Of a stretch of DNA of 64,000 nucleotides, positions 1 to 14,823 are shown one piece after another. The translations under genes were made by a program, and so were the position numbers. The notes below the pieces were generated by a model that worked only from the letters and a program-made list of their open reading frames with translations, ran no database searches and had not been told where the DNA came from. The stretch comes from Anisus vortex (taxonomy: Eukaryota; Mollusca; Gastropoda; Planorbidae), in assembly GCA_949126835.1 (NCBI GenBank), contig OX421500.1, positions 25,429,231 through 25,493,230 of the forward strand, in the 5' to 3' direction. Numbering within the stretch: the first letter of the stretch is position 1; every line of letters begins with the position of its first letter.

Positions 1-2598
1 CACACAGACACACACTGTATTCATATATATTGTGTAGACTTGACTCTAGTCTCAGACAGACACACACTGTATTCATATATATTGTGTAGACTTGACTCTA
101 GTCTCACACAGACACACACTGTATTCATATATATTGTGTAGACTTGACTCTAGTCTCACACAGACACACACTGTATTCATATATATTGTGTAGACTTGAC
201 TCTAGTCTCACACAGACACACACTGTATTCATATATATTGTGTAGACTTGACTCTAGTCTCACACATACACACACTGTATTCATATATATTGTGTAGACT
301 TGACTCTAGTCTCACACAGACACACACTGTATTCATATATATTGTGTAGACTTGACTCTAGTCTCACACAGACACACACTGTATTCATATATATTGTGTA
401 GACTTGACTCTAGTCTCACACAGACACACACTGTATTCATATATATTGTGTAGACTTGACTCTAGTCTCACACATACACACACTGTATTCATATATATTG
501 TGTAGACTTGACTCTAGTCTCACACAGACACACACTGTATTCATATATATTGTGTAGACTTGACTCTAGTCTCACACATACACACACTGTATTCATATAT
601 ATTGTGTAGACTTGACTCTAGTCTTACACAGACACACACTGTATTCATATATATTGTGTAGACTTGACTCTAGTCTTACACATACACACACTGTATTCAT
701 ATATATTGTGTAGACTTGACTCTAGTCTCACACATACACACACTGTATTCATATATATTGTGTAGACTTGACTCTAGTCTCACACAGACACACACTGTAT
801 TCATATATATTGTGTAGACTTGACTCTAGTCTTACACATACACACACTGTATTCATATATATTGTGTAGACTTGACTCTAGTCTCACACAGACACACACT
901 GTATTCATATATATTGTGTAGACTTGACTCTAGTCTTACACATACACACACTGTATTCATATATATTGTGTAGACTTGACTCTAGTCTCACACAGACACA
1001 CACTGTATTCATATATATTGTGTAGACTTGACTCTAGTCTTACACAGACACACACTGTATTCATATATATTGTGTAGACTTGACTCTAGTCTCACACAGA
1101 CACACACTGTATTCATATATATTGTGTAGACTTGACTCTAGTCTCACACAGACACACACTGTATTCATATATATTGTGTAGACTTGACTCTAGTCTTACA
1201 CAGACACACACTGTATTCATATATATTGTGTAGACTTGACTCTAGTCTCACACATACACACACTGTATTCATATATATTGTGTAGACTTGACTCTAGTCT
1301 CACACATACACACACTGTATTCATATATATTGTGTAGACTTGACTCTAGTCTCACACAGACACACACTGTATTCATATATATTGTGTAGACTTGACTCTA
1401 GTCTCACACATACACACACTGTATTCATATATATTGTGTAGACTTGACTCTAGTCTCACACAGACACACACTGTATTCATATATATTGTGTAGACTTGAC
1501 TCTAGTCTCACACAGACACACACTGTATTCATATATATTGTGTAGACTTGACTCTAGTCTCACACAGACACACACTGTATTCATATATATTGTGTAGACT
1601 TGACTCTAGTCTCACACAGACACACACTGTATTCATATATATTGTGTAGACTTGACTCTAGTCTCACACAGACACACACTGTATTCATATATATTGTGTA
1701 GACTTGACTCTAGTCTCACACAGACACACACTGTATTCATATATATTGTGTAGACTTGACTCTAGTCTCACACATACACACACTGTATTCATATATATTG
1801 TGTAGACTTGACTCTAGTCTCACACAGACACACACTGTATTCATATATATTGTGTAGACTTGACTCTAGTCTCACACATACACACACTGTATTCATATAT
1901 ATTGTGTAGACTTGACTCTAGTCTCACACAGACACACACTGTATTCATATATATTGTGTAGACTTGACTCTAGTCTCACACAGACACACACTGTATTCAT
2001 ATATATTGTGTAGACTTGACTCTAGTCTCACACAGACACACACTGTATTCATATATATTGTGTAGACTTGACTCTAGTCTCACACAGACACACACTGTAT
2101 TCATATATATTGTGTAGACTTGACTCTAGTCTCACACAGACACACACTGTATTCATATATATTGTGTAGACTTGACTCTAGTCTCACACAGACACACACT
2201 GTATTCATATATATTGTGTAGACTTGACTCTAGTCTCACACAGACACACACTGTATTCATATATATTGTGTAGACTTGACTCTAGTCTCACACAGACACA
2301 CACTGTATTCATATATATTGTGTAGACTTGACTCTAGTCTCACACATACACACACTGTATTCATATATATTGTGTAGACTTGACTCTAGTCTCACACAGA
2401 CACACACTGTATTCATATATATTGTGTAGACTTGACTCTAGTCTCACACAGACACACACTGTATTCATATATATTGTGTAGACTTGACTCTAGTCTCACA
2501 CAGACACACACTGTATTCATATATATTGTGTAGACTTGACTCTAGTCTCACACAGACACACACTGTATTCATATATATTGTGTAGACTTGACTCTAGT
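1..2598. repeat. 52-bp satellite subarray (about 50 copies)
   Basis: A head-to-tail array with a 52-bp period runs from the first base. Each unit has a CA-rich part (cacacagacacacactg), an A+T part (tattcatatatattgtg) and a tail (tagacttgactctagtct). Copies are nearly identical. They differ mainly at two binary sites: cacaga versus cacata, and ctcac versus cttac. The array is open at the left edge of the window, so its true length is unknown. Units lack the 12-bp cgagcagactgt segment present in all later units. No coding function is supported. Confidence 0.97.
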
Positions 2599-3360
2599 CG
2601 AGCAGACTGTCTCACACAGACACACACTGTATTCATATATATTGTGTAGACTTGACTCTAGTCGAGCAGACTGTCTCACACAGACACACACTGTATTGAT
2701 ATATATTGTGTAGACTTGACTCTAGTCGAGCAGACTGTCTTACACAGACACACACTGTATTCATATATATTGTGTAGACTTGACTCTAGTCGAGCAGACT
2801 GTCTCACACAGACACACACTGTATTGATATATATTGTGTAGACTTGACTCTAGTCGAGCAGACTGTCTCACACAGACACACACTGTATTCATATATATTG
2901 TGTAGACTTGACTCTAGTCGAGCAGACTGTCTTACACAGACACACACTGTACTCAGATATATTGTGTAGACTTGACACTAGTCGAGCAGACAGTCTTACA
3001 CAGACACACACTGTATTCATATATATTGTGTAGACTTGACTCTAGTCGAGCAGACTGTCTTACATAGACACACACTGTATTCATATATATTGTGTAGACT
3101 TGACTCTAGTCGAGCAGACTGTCTTACATAGACACACACTGTATTCATATATATTGTGTAGACTTGACTCTAGTCGAGCAGACTGTCTTACATAGACACA
3201 CACTGTATTCATATATATTGTGTAGACTTGACTCTAGTCGAGCAGACTGTCTTACATAGACTTACACTGTATTCATATATATTGTGTAGACTTGACTCTA
3301 GTCGAGCAGACAGTCTTACACAGACACACACTGTATTCATATATATTGTGTAGACTTGAC

Positions 3361-6300
3361 TCTGTTCGAGCAGACTGTCTTACACAGACACACACTGTAT
3401 TCATATATATTGTGTAGACTTGACTCTAGTCGAGCAGACAGTCTTACACAGACACACACTGTATTCATATATATTGTGTAGACTTGACTCTAGTCGAGCA
3501 GACAGTCTTACACAGACACACACTGTATTCATATATATTGTGTAGACTTGACTCTAGTCGAGCAGACAGTCTTACACAGACACACACTTTTTTCATATAT
3601 ATTGTGTAGACTTGACTCTAGTCGAACAGACAGTCTTACACAGACACACACTGTATTCATATATATTGTGTAGACTTGACTCTAGTCGAGCAGACAGTCT
3701 TACACAGACACACACTGTATTCATATATATTGTGTAGACTTGACTCTAGTCGAGCAGACAGTCTTACACAGACACACACTGTATTCATATATATTGTGTA
3801 GACTTGACTCTAGTCGAGCAGACAGTCTTACACAGACACACACTGTATTCATATATATTGTGTAGACTTGACTCTAGTCGAGCAGACAGTCTTACACAGA
3901 CACACACTGTATTCATATATATTGTGTAGACTTGACTCTAGTCGAGCAGACAGTCTTACACAGACACACACTGTATTCATATATATTGTGTAGACTTGAC
4001 TCTAGTCGAGCAGACAGTCTTACACAGACACACAATGTATTCATATATATTGTGTAGACTTGACTCTAGTCGAGCAGACAGTCTTACACAGACACACACT
4101 GTATTCATATATATTGTGTAGACTTGACTCTAGTCGAGCAGACAGTCTTACACAGACACACACTGTATTCATATATATTGTGTAGACTTGACTCTAGTCG
4201 AGCAGACTGTCTTACACAGACACACACTGTATTCATATATATTGTGTAGACTTGACTCTAGTCGAGCAGACTGTCTTACACAGACACACACTGTATTCAT
4301 ATATATTGTGTAGACTTGACTCTAGTCGAGCAGACTGTCTTAAACAGACACACACTGTATTCATATATATTGTGTAGACTTGACTCTAGTCGAGCAGACT
4401 GTCTTACACAGACACACACTGTATTCATATATATTGTTTAGACTTGACTCTAGTCGAGCAGACTGTCTTACACAGACACACACTGTATTCATATATATTG
4501 TGTAGACTTGACTCTAGTCGAGCAGACAGTCTTACACAGACACACACTGTATTCATATATATTGTGTAGACTTGACTCTAGTCGAGCAGACTGTCTTACA
4601 CAGACACACATTGTATTCATATATATTGTGTAGACTTGACTCTAGTCGAGCAGACTGTCTTACACAGACACACATTGTATTCATATATATTGTGTAGACT
4701 TGACTCTAGTCTCACACACTGTCTCACACACACAGTCTTACACAGACACACACTGTATTCATATATATTGTGTAGACTTGACTCTAGTCGAGCAGACAGT
4801 CTTACACAGACACACACTGTATTCATATATATTGTGTAGACTTGACTCTAGTCTCACACACTGTCTCACACACACAGTCTTACACAGACACACACTGTAT
4901 TCATATATATTGTGTAGACTTGACTCTAGTCGAGCAGACTGTCTTACACAGACACACACTGTATTCATATATATTGTGTAGACTTGACTCTAGTCGAGCA
5001 GACTGTCTTACACAGACACACACTGTATTCATATATATTGTGTAGACTTGACTCTAGTCGAGCAGACTGTCTTACACAGACACACACTGTAATCATATAT
5101 ATTGTGTAGACTTGACTCTAGTCGAGCAGACAGTCTTACACAGACACACACTGTATTCATATATATTGTGTAGACTTGACTCTAGTCGAGCAGACTGTCT
5201 TACACAGACACACACTGTATTCATATATATTGTGTAGACTTGACTTTAGTCGAGCAGACTGTCTTACACAGACACACACTGTATTCATATATATTGTGTA
5301 GACTTGACTCTAGTCGAGCAGACTGTCTTACACAGACACACACTGTATTCATATATATTGTGTAGACTTGACTCTAGTCGAGCAGACTGTCTTACACAGA
5401 CACTGTATTCATATATATTGTGTAGACTTGACTCTAGTCGAGCAGACTGTCTTACACAGACACACACTGTATTCATATATATTGTGTAGACTTGACTCTA
5501 GTCGAGCAGACTGTCTTACACAGACACACACTGTATTCATATATATTGTGTAGACTTGACTCTAGTCGAGCAGACAGTCTTACACAGACACTGTATTCAT
5601 ATATATTGTGTAGACTTGACTCTAGTCGAGCAGACTGTCTTACACAGACACACACTGTATTCATATATATTGTGTAGACTTGACTCTAGTCGAGCAGACT
5701 GTCTTACACAGACACACACTGTATTCATATATATTGTGTAGACTTGACTCTAGTCGAGCAGACTGTCTTACACAGACACACACTGTATTCATATATATTG
5801 TGTAGACTTGACTCTAGTCGAGCAGACAGTCTTACACAGACACACACTGTATTCATATATATTGTGTAGACTTGACTCTAGTCGAGCAGACTGTCTCACA
5901 CAGACACACACTGTATTCATATATATTGTGTAGACTTGACTCTAGTCGAGCAGACAGTCTTACACAGACACACACTGTATTCATATATATTGTGTAGACT
6001 TGACTCTAGTCGAGCAGACAGTCTTACACAGACACACACTGTATTCATATATATTGTGTAGACTTGACTCTAGTCGAGCAGACTGTCTTACACAGACACA
6101 CACTGTATTCATATATATTGTGTAGACTTGACTCTAGTCGAGCAGACTGTCTTACACAGACACACACTGTATTCATATATATTGTGTAGACTTGACTCTA
6201 GTCGAGCAGACAGTCTTACACAGACACACACTGTATTCATATATATTGTGTAGACTTGACTCTAGTCGAGCAGACAGTCTTACACAGACACACACTGTAT

Positions 6301-9097
6301 TCATATATATTGTGTAGACTTGACTCTAGTCGAGCAGACTGTCTTACACAGACACACACTGTATTCATATATATTGTGTAGACTTGACTCTAGTCGAGCA
6401 GACTGTCTTACACAGACACACACTGTATTCATATATATTGTGTAGACTTGACTCTAGTCGAGCAGACTGTCTTACATAGACACACACTGTATTCATATAT
6501 ATTGTGTAGACTTGACTCTAGTCGAGCAGACTGTCTTACATAGACACACACTGTATTCATATATATTGTGTAGACTTGACTCTAGTCGAGCAGACTGTCT
6601 TACATAGACACACACTGTATTCATATATATTGTGTAGACTTGACTCTAGTCGAGCAGACTGTCTTACATAGACACACACTGTATTCATATATATTGTGTA
6701 GACTTGACTCTAGTCGAGCAGACAGTCTTACACAGACACACACTGTATTCATATATATTGTGTAGACTTGACTCTGTTCGAGCAGACTGTCTTACACAGA
6801 CACACACTGTATTCATATATATTGTGTAGACTTGACTCTAGTCGAGCAGACTGTCTTACACAGACACACACTGTATTCATATATATTGTGTAGACTTGAC
6901 TCTAGTCGAGCAGACTGTCTTACACAGACACACACTGTATTCATATATATTGTGTAGACTTGACTCTAGTCGAGCAGACTGTCTTACACAGACACACACT
7001 GTATTCATATATATTGTGTAGACTTGACTCTAGTCGAGCAGACAGTCTTACACAGACACACACTGTATTCATATATATTGTGTAGACTTGACTCTAGTCG
7101 AGCAGACAGTCTTACACAGACACACACTGTATTCATATATATTGTGTAGACTTGACTCTAGTCGAGCAGACTGTCTTACACAGACACACACTGTATTCAT
7201 ATATATTGTGTAGACTTGACTCTAGTCGAGCAGACTGTCTTACACAGACACACACTGTATTCATATATATTGTGTAGACTTGACTCTAGTCGAGCAGACT
7301 GTCTTACATAGACACACACTGTATTCATATATATTGTGTAGACTTGACTCTAGTCGAGCAGACAGTCTTACACAGACACACACTGTATTCATATATATTG
7401 TGTAGACTTGACTCTGTTCGAGCAGACTGTCTTACACAGACACACACTGTATTCATATATATTGTGTAGACTTGACTCTAGTCGAGCAGACAGTCTTACA
7501 CAGACACACACTGTATTCATATATATTGTGTAGACTTGACTCTAGTCGAGCAGACAGTCTTACACAGACACACACTGTATTCATATATATTGTGTAGACT
7601 TGACTCTAGTCGAGCAGACAGTCTTACACAGACACACACTTTTTTCATATATATTGTGTAGACTTGACTCTAGTCGAACAGACAGTCTTACACAGACACA
7701 CACTGTATTCATATATATTGTGTAGACTTGACTCTAGTCGAGCAGACAGTCTTACACAGACACACACTGTATTCATATATATTGTGTAGACTTGACTCTA
7801 GTCGAGCAGACAGTCTTACACAGACACACACTGTATTCATATATATTGTGTAGACTTGACACTAGTCGAGCAGACAGTCTTACACAGACACACACTGTAT
7901 TCATATATATTGTGTAGACTTGACTCTAGTCGAGCAGACAGTCTTACACAGACACACACTGTATTCATATATATTGTGTAGACTTGACTCTAGTCGAGCA
8001 GACAGTCTTACACAGACACACACTGTATTCATATATATTGTGTAGACTTGACTCTAGTCGAGCAGACAGTCTTACACAGACACACACTGTATTCATATAT
8101 ATTGTGTAGACTTGACTCTAGTCGAGCAGACAGTCTTACACAGACACACACTGTATTCATATATATTGTGTAGACTTGACTCTAGTCGAGCAGACAGTCT
8201 TACACAGACACACACTGTATTCATATATATTGTGTAGACTTGACTCTAGTCGAGCAGACTGTCTTACACAGACACACACTGTATTCATATATATTGTGTA
8301 GACTTGACTCTAGTCGAGCAGACTGTCTTACACAGACACACACTGTATTCATATATATTGTGTAGACTTGACTCTAGTCGAGCAGACTGTCTTACACAGA
8401 CACACACTGTATTCATATATATTGTGTAGACTTGACTCTAGTCGAGCAGACTGTCTTACACAGACACACACTGTATTCATATATATTGTTTAGACTTGAC
8501 TCTAGTCGAGCAGACTGTCTTACACAGACACACACTGTATTCATATATATTGTGTAGACTTGACTCTAGTCGAGCAGACAGTCTTACACAGACACACACT
8601 GTATTCATATATATTGTGTAGACTTGACTCTAGTCGAGCAGACTGTCTTACACAGACACACATTGTATTCATATATATTGTGTAGACTTGACTCTAGTCG
8701 AGCAGACTGTCTTACACAGACACACATTGTATTCATATATATTGTGTAGACTTGACTCTAGTCTCACACACTGTCTCACACACACAGTCTTACACAGACA
8801 CACACTGTATTCATATATATTGTGTAGACTTGACTCTAGTCGAGCAGACAGTCTTACACAGACACACACTGTATTCATATATATTGTGTAGACTTGACTC
8901 TAGTCTCACACACTGTCTCACACACACAGTCTTACACAGACACACACTGTATTCATATATATTGTGTAGACTTGACTCTAGTCGAGCAGACTGTCTTACA
9001 CAGACACACACTGTATTCATATATATTGTGTAGACTTGACTCTAGTCGAGCAGACTGTCTTACACAGACACACACTTTATTCATATATATTGTGTAG
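3361..9097. repeat. Higher-order duplication, 4052-bp offset
   Basis: The segment about 3361-5045 recurs at about 7413-9097. Private variants recur at exactly 4052 bp offset: the tctgttcg variant (3361 and 7413), the t-run replacing tgta (3588 and 7640), and the pair of 78-bp units (4700/4842 and 8752/8894). Beyond about 5100 the offset falls to 3988, one 64-bp unit less, which marks a later unit gain or loss. This indicates block duplication rather than independent amplification. Confidence 0.85.
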
Positions 9098-11316
9098 ACT
9101 TGACTCTAGTCGAGCAGACTGTCTTACACAGACACACACTGTATTCATATATATTGTGTAGACTTGACTCTAGTCGAGCAGACAGTCTTACACAGACACA
9201 CACTGTATTCATATATATTGTGTAGACTTGACTCTAGTCGAGCAGACTGTCTTACACAGACATACACTGTATTCATATATATTGTGTAGACTTGACTCTA
9301 GTCGAGCAGACTGTCTTACACAGACACACACTGTATTCATATATATTGTGTAGACTTGACTCTAGTCGAGCAGACTGTCTTACACAGACACTGTATTCAT
9401 ATATATTGTGTAGACTTGACTCTAGTCGAGCAGACTGTCTTACACAGACACACACTGTATTCATATATATTGTGTAGACTTGACTCTAGTCGAGCAGACT
9501 GTCTTACACAGACACACACTGTATTCATATATATTGTATAGACTTGACTCTAGTCGAGCAGACTGTCTTACACAGACACACACTGTATTCATATATATTG
9601 TGTAGACTTGACTCTAGTCGAGCAGACAGTCTTACACAGACACACACTGTATTCATATATATTGTGTAGACTTGACTCTAGTCGAGCAGACTGTCTCACA
9701 CAGACACACACTGTATTCATATATATTGTGTAGACTTGACTCTAGTCGAGCAGACTGTCTCACACAGACACACACTGTATTCATATATATTGTGTAGACT
9801 TGACTCTAGTCGAGCAGACAGTCTTACACAGACACACACTGTATTCATATATATTGTGTAGACTTGACTCTAGTCAAGCAGACTGTCTTACACAGACACA
9901 CACTGTATTCATATATATTGTGTAGACTTGACTCTAGTCGAGCAGACTGTCTTACACAGACACACACTGTATTCATATATATTGTGTAGACTTGACTCTA
10001 GTCGAGCAGACTGTCTTACACAGACACACACTGTATTCATATATATTGTGTAGACTTGACTCTAGTCGAGCAGACTGTCTCACACAGACACACACTGTAT
10101 TCATAAATATTGTGTAGACTTGACTCTAGTCGAGCAGACTGTCTTACACAGACACACACTGTATTCATATATATTGTGTAGACTTGACTCTAGTCGAGCA
10201 GACTGTCTTACACAGACACACACTGTATTCATATATATTGTGTAGACTTGACTCTAGTCGAGCAGACTGTCTTACACAGACACACACTGTATTCATATAT
10301 ATTGTGTAGATATGACTCTAGTCGAGCAGACTGTCTTACACAGACACACACTGTATTCATATATATTGTGTAGACTTGACTCTAGTCGAGCAGACTGTCT
10401 TACACAGACACACACTGTATTCATATATATTGTGTAGACTTGACTCTAGTCGAGCAGACTGTCTTACACAGACACACACTGTATTCATATATATTGTGTA
10501 GACTTGACTCTAGTCGAGCAGACTGTCTTACACAGACACACACTGTATTCATATATATTGTGTAGACTTGACTCTAGTCGAGCAGACTGTCTTACACAGA
10601 CACACACTGTATTCATATATATTGTGTAGACTTGACTCTAGTCGAGCAGACTGTCTTACACAGACACACACTGTATTCATATATATTGTGTAGACTTGAC
10701 TCTAGTCGAGCAGACTGTCTTACACAGACACACACTGTATTCATATATATTGTGTAGACTTGACTCTAGTCGAGCAGACTGTCTTACACAGACACACACT
10801 GTATTCATATATATTGTGTAGACTTGACTCTAGTCGAGCAGACTGTCTTACACAGACACACACTGTATTCATATATATTGTGTAGACTTGACTCTAGTCG
10901 AGCAGACTGTCTTACACAGACACACACTGTATTCATATATATTGTGTAGACTTGACTCTAGTCGAGCAGACTGTCTTACACAGACACACACTGTATTCAT
11001 ATATATTGTGTAGACTTGACTCTAGTCGAGCAGACTGTCTTACACAGACACACACTGTATTCATATATATTGTGTAGACTTGACTCTAGTCGAGCAGACT
11101 GTCTCACACAGACACACACTGTATTCATATATATTGTGTAGACTTGACTCTAGTCTAGCAGACTGTCTCACACAGACACACACTGTATTCATATATATTG
11201 TGTAGACTTGACTCTAGTCGAGCAGACAGTCTTACACAGACACACACTGTATTCATATATATTGTGTAGACTTGACTCTAGTCTAGCAGACTGTCTTACA
11301 CAGACACACACTGTAT

Positions 11317-14300
11317 TCATATATATTGTGTAGACTTGACTCTAGTCGAGCAGACAGTCTTACACAGACACACACTGTATTCATATATATTGTGTAGACT
11401 TGACTCTAGTCGAGCACACTGTCTTACACAGACACACACAGTCTCACACAGACACACACTGTATTCATATATATTGTGTAGACTTGACTCTAGTCGAGCA
11501 GACTGTCTTACACAGACACTGTATTCATATATATTGTGTAGACTTGACTCTAGTCGAGCAGACTGTCTTACACAGACACACACTGTATTCATATATATTG
11601 TGTAGACTTGACTCTAGTCGAGCAGACTGTCTTACACAGACACACACTGTATTCATATATATTGTGTAGACTTGACTCTAGTCGAGCAGACTGTCTTACA
11701 CAGACACACACTGTATTCATATATATTGTGTAGACTTGACTCTAGTCGAGCAGACAGTCTTACACAGACACACACTGTATTCATATATATTGTGTAGACT
11801 TGACTCTAGTCGAGCAGACTGTCTTACACAGACACTGTATTCATATATATTGTGTAGACTTGACTCTAGTCGAGCAGACTGTCTTACACAGACACACACT
11901 GTATTCATATATATTGTGTAGACCTGACTCTAGTCTCACACATACACACACAGTCTCACACAGACACACACTGTATTCATATATATTGTGTAGACTTGAC
12001 TCTAGTCGAGCAGACTGTCTTACACAGACACACACTGTATTCATATATATTGTGTAGACTTGACTCTAGTCGAGCAGACTGTCTTACACAGACACACACT
12101 GTATTCATATATATTGTTTAGACTTGACTCTAGTCGAGCAGACTGTCTTACACAGACACTGAATTCATATATATTGTGTAGACTTGACTCTAGTCGAGCA
12201 GACTGTCTTACACAGACACACACTGTATTCATATATATTGTGTAGACTTGACTCTAGTCGAGCAGACTGTCTTACACAGACACACACTGTATTCATATAT
12301 ATTGTGTAGACTTGACTCTAGTCGAGCAGACTGTCTTACACAGACACACACTGTATTCATATATATTGTGTAGACTTGACTCTAGTCGAGCAGACAGTCT
12401 TACACAGACACACACTGTATTCATATATATTGTGTAGACTTGACTCTAGTCGAGCAGACTGTCTCACACAGACACACACTGTATTCATATATATTGTGTA
12501 GACTTGACTCTAGTCGAGCAGACTGTCTCACACAGACACACACTGTATTCATATATATTGTGTAGACTTGACTCTAGTCGAGCAGACAGTCTTACACAGA
12601 CACACACTGTATTCATATATATTGTGTAGACTTGACTCTAGTCGAGCAGACTGTCTTACACAGACACACACTGTATTCATATATATTGTGTAGACTTGAC
12701 TCTAGTCGAGCAGACTGTCTTACACAGACACACACTGTATTCATATATATTGTGTAGACTTGACTCTAGTCGAGCAGACTGTCTTACACAGACACACACT
12801 GTATTCATATATATTGTGTAGACTTGACTCTAGTCGAGCAGACTGTCTCACACAGACACACACTGTATTCATATATATTGTGTAGACTTGACTCTAGTCG
12901 AGCAGACTGTCTCACACAGACACACACTGTATTCATATATATATTGTGTAGACTTGACTCTAGTCGAGCAGACTGTCTTACACAGACACACACTGTATTC
13001 ATATATATTGTGTAGACTTGACTCTAGTCGAGCAGACTGTCTTACACAGACACACACTGTATTCATATATATTGTGTAGACTTGACTCTAGTCGAGCAGA
13101 CTGTCTTACACAGACACACACTGTATTCATATATATTGTGTAGACTTGACTCTAGTCGAGCAGACTGTCTTACACAGACACACACTGTATTCATATATAT
13201 TGTGTAGACTTGACTCTAGTCGAGCAGACTGTCTTACACAGACACACACTGTATTCATATATATTGTGTAGACTTGACTCTAGTCGAGCAGACTGTCTTA
13301 CACAGACACACACTGTATTCATATATATTGTGTAGACTTGACTCTAGTCGAGCAGACTGTCTTACACAGACACACACTGTATTCATATATATTGTGTAGA
13401 CTTGACTCTAGTCGAGCAGACTGTCTTACACAGACACACACTGTATTCATATATATTGTGTAGACTTGACTCTAGTCGAGCAGACTGTCTTACACAGACA
13501 CACACTGTATTCATATATATTGTGTAGACTTGACTCTAGTCGAGCAGACTGTCTTACACAGACACACACTGTATTCATATATATTGTGTAGACTTGACTC
13601 TAGTCGAGCAGACTGTCTTACACAGACACACACTGTATTCATATATATTGTGTAGACTTGACTCTAGTCGAGCAGACTGTCTCACACAGACACACACTGT
13701 ATTCATATATATTGTGTAGACTTGACTCTAGTCTAGCAGACTGTCTCACACAGACACACACTGTATTCATATATATTGTGTAGACTTGACTCTAGTCGAG
13801 CAGACAGTCTTACACAGACACACACTGTATTCATATATATTGTGTAGACTTGACTCTAGTCGAGCAGACTGTCTTACACAGACACACACTGTATTCATAT
13901 ATATTGTGTAGACTTGACTCTAGTCGAACAGAAAGTCTTACACAGACACACACTGTATTCATATATATTGTGTAGACTTGACTCTAGTCGAGCACACTGT
14001 CTTACACAGACACACACAGTCTCACACAGACACACACTGTATTCATATATATTGTGTAGACTTGACTCTAGTTGAGCAGACTGTCTTACACAGACACTGT
14101 ATTCATATATATTGTGTAGACTTGACTCTCGTCGAGCAGACTGTCTTACACAGACACACACTGTATTCATATATATTGTGTAGACTTGACTCTAGTCGAG
14201 CAGACTGTCTTACACAGACACACACTGTATTCATATATATTGTGTAGACTTGACTCTAGTCGAGCAGACTGTCTTACACAGACACACACTGTATTCATAT

Positions 14301-14823
14301 ATATTGTGTAGTCTTGACTCTAGTCGAGCAGACAGTCTTACACAGACACACACTGTATTCATATATATTGTGTAGACTTGACTCTAGTCGAGCAGACTGT
14401 CTTACACAGACACTGTATTCATATATATTGTGTAGACTTGACTCTAGTCGAGCAGACTGTCTTACACAGACACACACTGTATTCATATATATTGTGTAGA
14501 CTTGACTCTAGTCTCACACATACACACACAGTCTCACACAGACACACACTGTATTCATATATATTGTGTAGACTTGACTCTAGTCGAGCAGACTGTCTTA
14601 CACAGACACACACTGTATTCATATATATTGTGTAGACTTGACTCTAGTCGAGCAGACTGTCTTACACAGACACACACTGTATTCATATATATTGTGTAGA
14701 CTTGACTCTAGTCGAGCAGACTGTCTTACACAGACACTGTATTCATATATATTGTGTAGACTTGACTCTAGTCGAGCAGACAGTCTTACACAGACACACA
14801 CTGTATTCATATATATTGTGTAG
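11317..14823. repeat. Higher-order duplication, 2578-bp offset
   Basis: A block with an unusual long unit (a cgagcacactgt variant followed by an extra cacacagtctcac segment) at 11400-11460 recurs at 13978-14040. The downstream order of 60-, 64- and 78-bp units at 11717-12245 recurs at 14295-14823. The offset is 2578 bp throughout. Point differences between copies are few, for example tgtttag at 12116 only, so the duplication is recent relative to unit divergence. Confidence 0.8.
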